This document shows positions 46,496 to 56,555 of a stretch of DNA of 64,000 nucleotides, piece by piece. Under the pieces are notes generated by a model. The model was not told the origin of the DNA and made no database searches. It saw only the letters and a list, made by a program, of their open reading frames with translations. Position 1 is the stretch's first letter; each line of letters begins with the position of its first letter. The stretch lies in assembly GCF_042453785.1 (NCBI RefSeq), contig NC_091675.1:53020501-53084500 (forward strand), read 5' to 3'. The stretch is from Malus domestica. Lineage: Eukaryota > Streptophyta > Magnoliopsida > Rosales > Rosaceae. The translations under genes were made by a program, and so were the position numbers.

Positions 46496-48318
46496 TCACA
46501 CTCTCTTGGGTTTCTTTACACCACCTTTCTTATCTGATTCTGCAGCCTTCTTCTTTTCCTTCCTCTCCCGCTTCTTTAAAGCTGTCATGTGAGCCTTTAG
46601 CACAGTTGCATATGAAGATTGGAAGCGCTGGTGTTCCTTCGGGCCAACCTTCCCAATTCCAATTAAAAAACGTTAGCCAATTACAATAACATATAAACCC
46701 AAAATCAAGAACTATCGTCTTCTGAATTTATGCTTTAGTAAGCATGTGTGTTTAGTTTCGTACGATTGTATGTTTTATTAATTTTTTCCTTCGGACCAAC
46801 CTTCCCAATTCCAATTAAAAAACGTTAGCCAATTACAATAACATATAAACCCAAAATCAAGAACTATCATCTTCTGAATTTATGCTTTAGTTAGCATGTG
46901 TGTTTAGTTTCGTACGATTGTATGTTTGATTAATTTTAGCAAAATCATGCTTCTCACCAAATTAAGTAGAACCCAGCTTATAACTACAAAAATACAGCAA
47001 TTAACGGTCAATGCGTTAAGGATATATAACCCAATTAGCACTTTAAGGACCCAGCTTTCTGTGTAGTAGGAAGAGTAATTAACACTTTAAGGAGGCAATT
47101 AACAGCCGACACTTAAGGCAATTAACAAAAAATTATACCACTATTGGTATGGTGTTGCATGTTTAGAATGGCTTTTACCATTTGTTTTACTCTTAGCATC
47201 AGGACTCAACTATTGCTTTACTGGAAAATAAGCAAAATCAGCAAGACAACAATGATGCATCAAAATGCTTTACTGGAAAACAAGCACACGGAAAATGCTT
47301 CACAATTCAGAACATATAGCTCACAGTCGTTTCCACCATTAGCTACTAAAAATAATTTCCCTGCCGATGCCGAAGAACCTATTACACTGATTTTCAGAGG
47401 ACTTGTGTGTTTAAGGCTTCGTGCTGTGAAAAAATAAATATAGGACGTTTTACTATGGTAATAAAACAAAACTAAAACCCCCCAAGGGCTTAGACACACA
47501 CACACACGCAATGGGAATCTAAAGGCAATTCGTCTCGGTTTTAAATCAAATTGTGGTTCATGTTTCATGAAATACGTGGAAAACGTACGACCAAGGGGCA
47601 AAAATACATACCGAAGTAGAAATTGTCTTATTCCCAAGTGTTGCACGAATAAGGCATCGGTAATCAATTTCTTCACCGGCAGTTTTCATTTTATTCCTCT
47701 GCACCTTAGACTTCATGGATGCTGAATACACACAAGATTGAAAAATACTTAACACATTGCAATAAAACAACCCAAATATCCACAAATCCCGCTAAAAAGA
47801 AAAGGAAACTTGTGCACATACATCGTTTAAAGGTAACCCAAACGGAACCTTTCTCGGTGCTTTTCTCGAACATGCTAGTAAGTTCGTTAAGAAACGGATC
47901 CGGCTGTAAAAGAACCTACAACAAAGAACAAAGAAACCGTATCCCGAATAATCTCTTCAGTCAAAATACAAGACATAACCACACAAAAAATGAATCAACC
48001 AAACAAAACAGCAGGCAGGGAATGCACAATCATCACCATCAGATTATACACTTCTTACAGATTTCACAAACAAATCATGGTTTCTGCATATGGGGTTCGT
48101 TGACTCGATTAGGATCAACAAGTTTATTAATATTTAATTTAAAACGAAGGAACCAACAAAAAACCCAATTAGCATACAACAAATTGTTTGAGTAGATGAA
48201 TCCAAACAAAAGAAAACCAGAAAATTGAAGGAAACCCATGTGAGTAGATGAATCCATGAATTTATACACAATCGAAGCGAAAGAGAAGGAGAGAGAGAAA
48301 TTGAAGATACGATACCAT
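46496..48318 (-). CDS. SRP14: Signal recognition particle 14 kDa subunit
   Basis: Four exons join in frame to 119 aa: 48316-48318 (ATG alone), 47822-47915, 47612-47721 and 46496-46648 (TGA). The protein reads VLLQPDPFLNELTSMFEKS, then VWVTFKRSSMKSKVQ, EIDYRCLIRATLGNKTISTS and GPKEHQRFQSSYATVLKAHM, ending in a lysine-rich tail. These are the SRP14 landmarks; with SRP9 it binds the Alu domain of 7SL RNA and slows elongation during targeting to the ER. Length is normal for plant SRP14 (about 120 aa). Two oddities: the first coding exon is just the start codon, and the last-exon acceptor lies inside a 152-bp tandem duplication. A telo-box and TATA-like motif lie upstream. Confidence 0.95.
46636..46939. 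repeat. 152-bp tandem duplication spanning an SRP14 splice acceptor
   Basis: Unit A (46636-46787) and unit B (46788-46939) differ at only about five positions. Each contains the minus-strand acceptor sequence (AATTGGGAAG) and the first codons of the last exon (GTTGGCCCGAAGG; GTTGGTCCGAAGG in unit B). Unit A is continuous with the real exon; unit B has the acceptor but soon leaves coding sequence. Confidence 0.92.
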
Positions 48319-48378
48319 TGTTTGATTGCGGAGAAGAAAGCCTCTTATTACTTCGATGCGATCGGGGGAGGGATGCTT

Positions 48379-48387
48379 AAACCCTAG
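48379..48387 (-). promoter_or_regulatory. Telo-box in SRP14 5' leader
   Basis: AAACCCTAG (with A on both sides) lies 60 bp upstream of the SRP14 start. Telo-boxes together with site II elements (TGGGCY; see AATGGGCTT at 48505 and TTGGCCCAAA at 48540) are typical of plant translation-machinery genes. Confidence 0.5.
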
Positions 48388-48445
48388 AAAATCAATCTGT
48401 CAAGTGTATATAACGATCGGAGAAGCGCCTGAGTTGTGAGGAGCT

Positions 48446-48458
48446 GTGTATATATAAA
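48446..48458 (-). promoter_or_regulatory. Possible TATA box of SRP14
   Basis: The minus strand reads TTTATATATACAC about 130 bp upstream of the start codon. Transcription would then begin near 48420. The same sequence read on the plus strand (TATATAAAGG) is also TATA-like, so orientation rests on the gene. Confidence 0.4.
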
Positions 48459-48639
48459 GGTGTAGCCCCGCAAGGCAGCTTTTAATAAACCGACAAACTT
48501 AGGCAATGGGCTTCCCTCGCGCTAAATTTACTCTTTTATTTGGCCCAAAACTTATTTTCTTCGGCCAGCATCTGGTCTGGTTTCGGACCAAAAAGCTTCA
48601 ATTGAGTCAAAATCTGAGCATCAATGTTCTAAATTTATT

Positions 48640-48800
48640 TTAGGAACTTTAACGAAAAATTCCTGATACTGTTTATTCTAATGAAAAATCATATTTTTAC
48701 ACTAAAAAGTCAATCATAGTACTATTCACTTTGCCCTTTATTTTGTTCTTATCGTTAAAACTCAAAGTTTTCATATCATTTTCATTAGTTTTCCTTCTGT
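48640..48800. repeat. Dispersed MITE of the TTTAACGAAAAA family, copy 2
   Basis: It reads AACTTTAACGAAAAATTCC, TTTTTACACTAAAAAGTCAAT, AGTACTATTCACTTTGCCC and CGTTAAAACTCAAAGTTTTC, in that order. These are the standard blocks of a repeat very common in apple, pear and Prunus genomes. The family placement is from memory. Confidence 0.65.
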
Positions 48801-49041
48801 TTTTTTTTTGATACTTTGTGGGGTTGCTTAAGAGCCGTTCAATAAAATCAGAAGGTTAATTTTAAAAATTGGTTTTATCTTATTGTATTGAATAATAATT
48901 TTAATTTCTCAAGAATTATTATGTCAAACTTGAAAACCAATTAGCAAAGAAAATAATTTTTTTATTGTGGCCAAAGTGAGTTGAAATCCTTTAGCCTTTT
49001 CAATCACACTGGGGATTAGTCCTACTTTTCAGGGTGTGAGG

Positions 49042-50703
49042 TGTTGGAGAGTTGTGCCTTACAATCCAATTTCTCAATATTAGATATTATATAACAACTT
49101 CATATTAATTAATTAATTAATCATAGAGTAAGTTTTATTCGTTCATGATTTTAGGTTTATATTGTGGTGACAATATACTATGAATGAGTCTATAGGGTTT
49201 AAGATATGGAAGCAATGTTCTAAACGACGGTTAGGGCAAAAAGACTTGTATTCCATTGTCTCTTAATCCTTAAACAAAGTTACTAGCCATTTGGAGAGTT
49301 AACTGGCCGTTGACTATCCTAAAAGGTCGGTGTACATCACATTAAGGTTAGCATGATATCGTGATACGCATGTTGGACACTTGGTGGATATATAGGTGCT
49401 TGTCTGTTGAACAAGTTCATTGAATACTAACTACCCAAGAAGCATAAATGTATGGATGCTTACCACATGTCAAACGTTACAAAACTTCAGGCTATATAAT
49501 GCAAATAGTTCTCAGATCTGAGGTATCATTAGTATCTTGTGCTTATAGTTATGAATTTTGATTTCACCTTAAAGCCGTCACTACTTCGTAGGGGCCGATA
49601 GTGTGATACTTGAGTTCATATGTATGACTATGAGATGCATGAATGCGAAATAATGAATCTATTACCTTCTGGTTGTTGTTCAATAGAAGGAGATATCCCT
49701 CGAAGCCACTTGAATATCCATATCAGAAATTTTCGATCGAAGCACTTGTTGATCAAGCTATATTTGCAAGAACTGTTTCAACATGAGATGCATCAAAGTG
49801 ATTATAGATATCCATATATGATTTAACGTGAATCCTCACATAAATCTTGATCGGGATATGGATGATGGAAGAACCGAATTGGATTGTAACTATAATCAAG
49901 GTTCGAAATGTGTCATGATTATATCAGGAATACTTCTATCTGATCCGGTTACCCATGACATGTTGTTAGGTGCCACTTATGGCTTGTTATTTATTTATTT
50001 CAATGCCAGCTTCAGTTAGAATCTAAGAGGTCACATGCCTTTGATAGTACTAATGACGTTACATGTATAATGATAAGATATAATTAATTGTTAATTATAT
50101 TGTATTAATTTTTTGGGCCTATTGGACAATATTTTAATTAAAAGTAAAGCTAAGGGTCAAAGTCATAAGCCCAAGTGACCAAATGAAAATGTGCCTGACG
50201 CAAGGAAAGGCCTTTGGCGTCAAAACCCTAATAGGGTGCGGCAAGTACAAGTCTCATGTGTTCTCTCATAAGCCCCGATGCAAAGATTTTTCCCTCATAG
50301 AAAAGAGAAAAGGAACCCCAGCCGAAAAGTCCCTATAGTTTACCGCCCAACCTAATTGTTCCAAGTGAGTGATTCTGCTAGTACAATTGAATCTCTCACT
50401 CCATCATTCGTCAATGGTGTATCAATGTGTATACTCCTAGAGGCTTAACACTTGAGGAGCTTAACATGATCAACCATGAAGAGGAAGAACACAAACACAA
50501 TGATGATCTTACAAAGTGGCACACGCATGGCTAAAGAATTTTGTAAGTAGTATTTTTCGTCATGTTTCTTTGTTGCTTTATTGATTATAATCAACCAGAT
50601 ATATAATTGGGATAATAAACCGTATGTTATCTATTATATTTACTGTTATGTATTTAATTATTTGAATTATATTTATCCTAATAATATACCTGAAAACCCA
50701 ACA
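49042..50703 (+). mobile_element. Probable solo Copia-type LTR
   Basis: The segment begins TGTTGGAGAG and ends AACCCAACA, so the ends are inverted (TGTTGG/CCAACA) as in Copia LTRs. About 300 bp (49180-49490) matches the decayed LTR at 18.48-18.79 kb. No primer site or coding follows. The flanking five bases do not match clearly, so the edges are provisional. Confidence 0.42.
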
Positions 50704-50924
50704 TGGGATACCTCAGGCTTTGGTAAAAACAAAAACAGTATTTCATCCAGTCGTAACATAGAGTTAATATCCATCTTAACTGTTTGGATAAATTCTTCTG
50801 GCTTCTGTTATTGGATGAACTCCTCACTAATATTCATTTGTAAGTAATAGATCTTATGTTTGACATCTGTGAATAATAAAGTTGTTTTTTTAGTACATTG
50901 ATATTTTTACACTAAAGGAGGGGG

Positions 50925-51060
50925 AGTTCAATTAAGCCACACAATGAGCAGCCTAATTTGGTATCGAATTTGCCATCCACGAGATTCAAACCTAATACTT
51001 GTCACTTCCAATTGAAGAAAAATACTACCAAAGCTTAGTACTAAGTGGCAATAATAAAAT
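50925..51060 (-). mobile_element. tRNA-derived SINE, second family, reverse copy
   Basis: On the minus strand it reads GGTTTGAATCTCGTGGATGG (B-box-like), AATTAGGCTGCTCATTGTGTGG and then an AATTGAAC end, matching the copy at 31.40-31.56 kb. Confidence 0.6.
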
Positions 51061-51179
51061 TGTTTTGGTAAATATTATTTACGATGTGACTGTCTGTCTA
51101 CTTTATGGACCCTATGTAATATGTTAATAGTTTAGTTCCTTATTAATGTGTGTGTGTGTGTGTTTTTTTTTGGGTGATC

Positions 51180-51488
51180 TTCCATAGTAATTGTCACTCT
51201 CTCTCTCCCGCACAAAACTTGAGAAAGTCTCCATCTCGCCGGTTTCTTCGTCGGGAAAAAACTCCATCTGCCACTCTCTCCACTGCTCTCCTCCACTGAC
51301 TAACTTCACCACTCTGTATGCTAGTTCGTCAAATATACCCAGAAGGGACAGAACCCAAGGCCACGAACCCCCTCCGCCGACCTCTGCAAGTGCAACCTCT
51401 TTCTTGCGCCAATCACCGAACCTAACAGACTCAAAGGTATACCTTGTTTTCCATCCTTTCGGTTTGATATAACTAATCTGTTTTAGGG
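51180..51488. repeat. Left part of segmental-duplication copy A
   Basis: This stretch matches 61390-61715, sharing CATAGTAATTGTCA, AATATACCCAGAAGGGAC, CCTAACAGACTCAAAGG and ACCTTGTTTTCCATCCTTTC. It continues after the Copia insertion at 55169. Confidence 0.85.
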
Positions 51489-54400
51489 TGTTGGAAGCTA
51501 AACAACTTCTAAAGTCGAAGGATCAAAGGCAGCAAGGAGCTCCCGAGCATGGTTTTGGTCTGCATCAAAGAGGAAAGAAGAAGAAAGGGTTAAAGCCTCT
51601 AATGGCTAGTTTCTTGTTTAAATGAATGTGTGAGTGTGTGAGTGACAAGTGTACACTCTAGATTAGATCATTTAAAACCCAAATGAAGGGCTAGGATTTA
51701 ATATGGGATAGAAAAGTTAAAATGGTTGTTAAGCCTCTTGTCAATCACCTTTTTACACAAGTATGGGTCATGGCAATGCACCATACCCTACTACATTTTC
51801 CCTTACTTAATGAAATCTAAGCTACTGCATTTTACACAACCAATCAAGCAGTCAATCACATCTCCAAGTCATCTCCATTCTCTGCTAAGAAATCGATTCA
51901 GACTATAACCAAAATCATCCAAACAAACAAACAAACTTTATCATGGCCTCGGAGCTCAATTTCTTATCTTACAACTTTTTGGGCGTAATTTGTGCAAGTT
52001 GAGATCTTTAGGAGCACCTACGTAGTGTCCTCAACAACAACAACCAACAAACAACCCTACAAATGAAGGGATCAAGCAGTAGCGATGAGCTAAAAACTCC
52101 AGTCTTTGATGGGGAGAACTATGATTTTTGGAGAATAAAAATGACAACCATTTTCAAGTCCTATGATATATGGGATATAGTTCAACACGGGTATGAACTA
52201 CCTGAGATGGAGGTCGATGCTCTAGAGGAGGACCTCACAGAAACACAGCTCAAAACACTGAAGCAGAACTGGATAGAGGATGCTAGAGCACTTGGATCAT
52301 CCAAGGTGCTGTCTCAGACACCATTTTCCAGAGGATAGCAAACGAAGAAACTGCAAAGGGAGCTTGGGAAGTTTTACAGCAAGAGTAAAAAGGAGACACC
52401 AAAGTCAGAAAGGTAAAACTTCAATCCCTTAGGAGAGATTTCGAGTATACAAGAATGAGGGAAAATGAGCTGTTGAAAGATTACGTTACTAGGCTATTTG
52501 ATGTTGTAAATAAGATGAAAACACATGGTGAGGAACTACCAAATGAGAGAGTTGTCCAGAAACTGTTGATCAGTTTGACTAAGCCCTATGATTCAATAGT
52601 GAGTGTTATTGAAGAAGCCAAAGACATTGAAACTCTTAGTGTGCAAGATGTGGTGGCATCCTTAAGAGCTTTTGACCAAAGGCTCGAGAGGCATGCATAT
52701 TTTACCACTAAGAAAGCATTTCAATCACTCTTTATTGGATCTAGTAGTCAAGCCAATGCAAGCAAACATAAACCATAGTGGAAGGGCAAGAACAAGAAAT
52801 GGGAAGGAAAGGGGTATCAAACTCTAGACCTAACTAAGGTAGCAACTCAAATGAAGGTCCAAGAACCAAACAACAATTCAAGCACTGTGACAAATTTCAT
52901 CTTGGGGAGTGTTAGTTCAAGGACAAACCTAAATGTCAAAAATGTAACAAGTTCGGGCACATCATGAGGGATTGCAGATCAAAGAATGTGCAGCAAGTGA
53001 ACTGTACAAATCAAGTGGAAGAAGAAGCAAATGTGTTATGTGCTTTCAGTACAAAAATGGAGAAAAACAATGAAGTATAGTACATTGACAGTGGCTGCAG
53101 CAACCATATGACTGTACATGAGTCATTACTCATTGACCTTGACACAAACCTCACTGGAAAAGTGAAAATGGGAGATGGAAACATTGTTAAAGCCACTGGA
53201 AGAGGAACTCTGGTCATTAACACCAAGAAAGGAAGAAGATGCATAAGGGAAGTGATGTTAGTGCTTGGATTGGATGAAAATCTACTTAGCATGGGTCAAA
53301 TGATGAAGCATTTCATACTCTTTGGGGGAACTGTGGTCGAGATCTATGATGACAGGTCCCTATCAAATCTAGTGACTAGAGTGAAAGTGAAAAACAGAAG
53401 CTTTCCACTTATGTTGAATTACCTAGAGGAAGTGGTAAGGAAAACAAGTGTGACAGGTTCTATGAAGCTATGACATAAGAGGCTTGGTCACTTAAACATG
53501 ACAAGTCTAGAAAATCTGCAAAAGCATGAAATAGTGCAAAGGATACCAAATATGGATCAATGCAGTGAAACCTGTGAAGGGTGTATGTTTGGAAAACATC
53601 ACAGAGATCTATTTGAAGCTGGAAAAGCTTGGAGGGCAACAAAGCCACTTGAATTGATTCAAACGGATGTGTGTGGACCAATGCAAACAACAACAGTAAG
53701 TGGAAATAGGTATTTCCTAATCTTCATTGATGACTACTCACGGATATGTTGGGTGTATTTCATGAGGTTTAAGTCTGAGGTATTCACAATATTCAAAAAG
53801 TTCAAGGCAATAGTGGAATTGCAAAATGGATACCAAATCAAAAGATTGAGAAGTGATAGGGGATGTGAGTACAGCTCACATGAGTTCAATGTATTTTGTG
53901 AAGATGTGGGATTGGAGAAGCAACTCACAGTGGCATATTCACCACAACAGAATGGGATTGCAGAAAGGAAGTATGCTGAAACCTTACTTGAAAGGTTTGG
54001 TTTGAAGGGTTGCAAACCAGTCTTTACACCCCTAATTGCAAATGAGAAGTTTAAGAAGGATGATGGAGGTGAACATGCAGATGCTAGTCTCTACAAAATC
54101 ATTGTTGGCAGTCTATTGTACCTAACAGCAACAAGGCCGGATCTAATGTTCTCAACAAGCCTACTTTCTAGGTTTATGCATAATCCTAGCAAGATACACA
54201 TGGGGACAACAAAGAGAGTTCTAAGATATGTGCAAGGAACACTTGATTATGGCATCAAGTATGAAATAGGGAAGTCAACTATCCTAATTGGATTTTGTGA
54301 CAGTGACTGGGGTGACAGTGAATATGATAGCAGAAGCACATTGAGCTATGCTTTCACCTTTGGTTGAGGGGTTTTCTTGTGGGCCTCGGTGAAGCAACAA

Positions 54401-55168
54401 AGTGTTGCACTGTCCACAGCCGAGGCAGAGTATGTGAGTGCATCAGAAGCTACAGCTCAAGCTATTTGGCTAAGGTTCATACTTTAAAACTTCGGGGAGC
54501 TGCAGGTTGATGCCACACCACTACTGTGTGACAACACCTCTGCAATCGCCATGACCAAAAATCCAGTATTTCATCAGAGAAGCATTACAGGACAACATAA
54601 TCAAATTAATCTATTGCAGCACAAAAGATTAGATCGCAGACATTTTCACAAAAGCATTATCGAAGGAGAGATTCAATTAACTGAGGGGATTGTTTGGAAT
54701 GACTCCCAGAAGCAGTTTAGAAGGGAGTGTTGGAAGCTAAACAGCTTCTGAAGTCGAAGGATCAAAGGTAGCAAGGAGCTCCCAAGCATGGTTTCGGTCT
54801 GCATCAAAGAGGAAAGAAGAAGAAAGGGTTAAAGCCTCCAACGGATAGTTTTTTGTTTAAATGAATGTGTGAGTGACAAGTGTACACTCCATATTGATCA
54901 TTTAAATCCAAATGAAGGGCTAGGATTCAATTTGGGGTAGTAAAGTTAAAATGGTTGTTAAGTCTCTTGTCAATCACCTTTTTACACAAGTATGGGTCAT
55001 GGCAATGCACCATACCTTACTACATTTTCCCTTACTTAATGAAATTTGAGCTGCTGCATTTTACACGGCCAATCAAGCAGTCAATCACATCTCCAAGTCC
55101 TCTCCATTCTCTGCTAAGAAACCGATTCAAACTATAACCAAAATCATCCAAACAAACAAACTTTATCA
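51489..55168 (+). mobile_element. Ty1/Copia LTR retrotransposon, internally deleted and inactivated
   Basis: The 5' LTR (51489-51943) and 3' LTR (54728-55168) both begin TGTTGGAAGC and end TTTATCA, and look about 94-95% alike by eye. A degraded primer site (TGGCCTCGGAGCTC) follows the 5' LTR and a purine tract (AGAAGGGAG) precedes the 3' LTR. Target duplication is TAGGG/TAAGG. The interior keeps gag pieces (52063-52338, 52455-52778), a CCHC zinc knuckle (52931-52975), the DSGCSNHMT protease-type site (about 53085), the gag-pre-integrase and integrase region and an RNase H end (STAEAEYVSASEA). Several stops and frameshifts break it. The central reverse transcriptase is gone. Confidence 0.93.
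53498..54367 (+). pseudogene. Copia pol remnant: integrase joined in frame to the C-terminal RT/RNase H region
   Basis: A 289-codon open frame starts in the pre-integrase domain. It covers the integrase with the acidic residues in IQTDVCGP, LRSDRG and NGIAER, then jumps directly to the late pol region (KPVFTPL, DASLYKIIVGSLLYLTATRPDL, SDWGDSEYDSRSTLSYAF). It stops before the last RNase H block. The catalytic YVDD part and the C-terminal part of integrase are missing, so roughly 1.5 kb was lost without shifting the frame. It cannot be an active polymerase. Confidence 0.85.
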
Positions 55169-55754
55169 TAAGGTTTCTGTATCCTCCTTAACACTCGACA
55201 GGTTTCCTTTTATTTTAGGGTTTTCGAGTTTTCATAAATTTAGGGGTTCTGAATTCTGATCCGGTTTGAAGGCCTTCCAACTTCTTCTAGATTAAAAATA
55301 AGAAATCTACAATCTGCTGATGTATCAAATTCAGTTACCATATTAAGATTTTGCTAGTTTAGTACTTTTTTATAGCCATTTATATTAAATGTTTAAGCAT
55401 GCGTAGAGCCCTGGGCTATATATTAATGCTCTTTTTTGGTCAATGGAGTAGAAAAAGGCCATAGTAGGTTGAGGGTGCAAGCTTCTTTTCCGCAAGACAT
55501 TTATTGTTGAACATGACCTTCCAGTTAAACCATCAGAACCTATATCTAGTCCCATTGCCTTGTAACTGGCGAAATCGTTGTTGCAGTGGCGGCTTTACTA
55601 GCTAACGTTCGAGAGAAGTACACAAAAGTTGTCTTAAGGTTCGTGTCAGTGAGTGTTTGCAAGAAGCGTTCGTGATTGCAAGCTATCCTACAACGATTTT
55701 TTTCGCTAGGTAAGTACCAACACAGGTTAATGTCGAGAAGAAGCATCAATCAAG

Positions 55755-56240
55755 GTATAAAATATCGATGATATCGGAAATATTGATAATCTAAAAACAC
55801 GAAAATTTCGATGAAAATATCGGGATATTATCGATATTGATAAAAATTGAATAAAAACCTTAGAAATTGTAAGAAAAACTTGGAAATTTTTATTGAAACT
55901 TTGCAAGATGTTTATTTAGTCAATTATCTATTAGTTTATTACAAAAAAATTGGAAGGAAATGTATTGCATGATAGATATAACTGATTTAAGCTGATTATA
56001 TAGCGAGCTGACAAACATTGTGAGTGTAAAAAAGATGTAGTAATTAATGAAAGAAGTTTAAACATACCATAATCATTTATATATAATGAATTAGTACAAT
56101 ATTTTACACTTTATACATTGCATGGTAAGATACATGAGTGACTGCAAGGTCTAAAATATCGATGATATCGGAAATATCGGTAATCCAAAAATACGGAAAT
56201 TTCGATGGAAATATCGGGATATTATGGATATTTTAGACCA
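55755..56240. repeat. Direct pair of ATATCG-rich repeats
   Basis: About 85 bp at 55757-55842 (AAAATATCGATGATATCGGAAATAT, GAAAATATCGGGATATTATCGATAT) recurs at 56152-56238 with about ten differences. The two flank roughly 310 bp of unique AT-rich sequence, like the ends of a small element or a duplicated satellite-like unit. Copy B lacks the whole block. Confidence 0.7.
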
Positions 56241-56249
56241 TGACATCAA

Positions 56250-56355
56250 TATAAAGGGTAAAATGAATAGTAACATGATTGACTTTTTAGTGTAAAAATG
56301 TGGTTTTTCGTTAAAGTAAATCGTACGGGGAGCTTTTGGTTAAAGTTCCCTTTTT
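56250..56355 (-). repeat. Dispersed MITE of the TTTAACGAAAAA family, copy 3 (reverse)
   Basis: It reads AAAGGGTAAAATGAATAGTA, TTGACTTTTTAGTGTAAAAATGTGG and TTTTTCGTTAAAGT, the reverse complement order of the copy at 48.64 kb. It is present in copy A only. Confidence 0.65.
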
Positions 56356-56555
56356 AAAATACGATATAAAAACTTTTCAAAAACTAAAAAGAAACAGTTA
56401 TAAACAATATTGAAGAACAGTGCTATTATTTAAAAGATCATTACAAAGTTGCTAGCTAAGCAATCAATAGAATGCGTTTAACTAGCCATGTTATCATACA
56501 TCATAGACTCATTATTGTTTAACTTTGTACGAGATAAATTATTAATCTCGTTGAA

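Larger units (their letters stand above)
48801..51178. other. Repeat-derived gap left of the duplicated segment
   Basis: This holds a likely solo LTR (49.04-50.70 kb) and a reverse SINE (50.93-51.06 kb). Short frames at 49.6-50.0 kb and 50.6-50.8 kb have no family signature and fall inside the LTR. No gene was recognised. Confidence 0.5.
55169..56555. other. Copy A downstream region of the kinase-like gene
   Basis: The segment resumes homology with copy B right after the Copia element (TTTCTGTATC, then AGATTAAAAATAAGAAATCTACAATCTGC). From about 55755 to 56360 copy A has an insertion-like block absent from B. It is made of two ATATCGATGATATCGGAAATAT repeats and a reverse MITE. No gene was recognised. 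Confidence 0.6.

Noticed and set aside
47260-47676. 138-codon minus-strand frame within the SRP14 gene
   Set aside because: It lies mostly in the intron between 46648 and 47612 and only overlaps exon 3 in another frame. No family features.
53498-54367. Functional retroelement polyprotein
   Set aside because: The reverse transcriptase core is deleted and the frames on either side contain stops and frameshifts.
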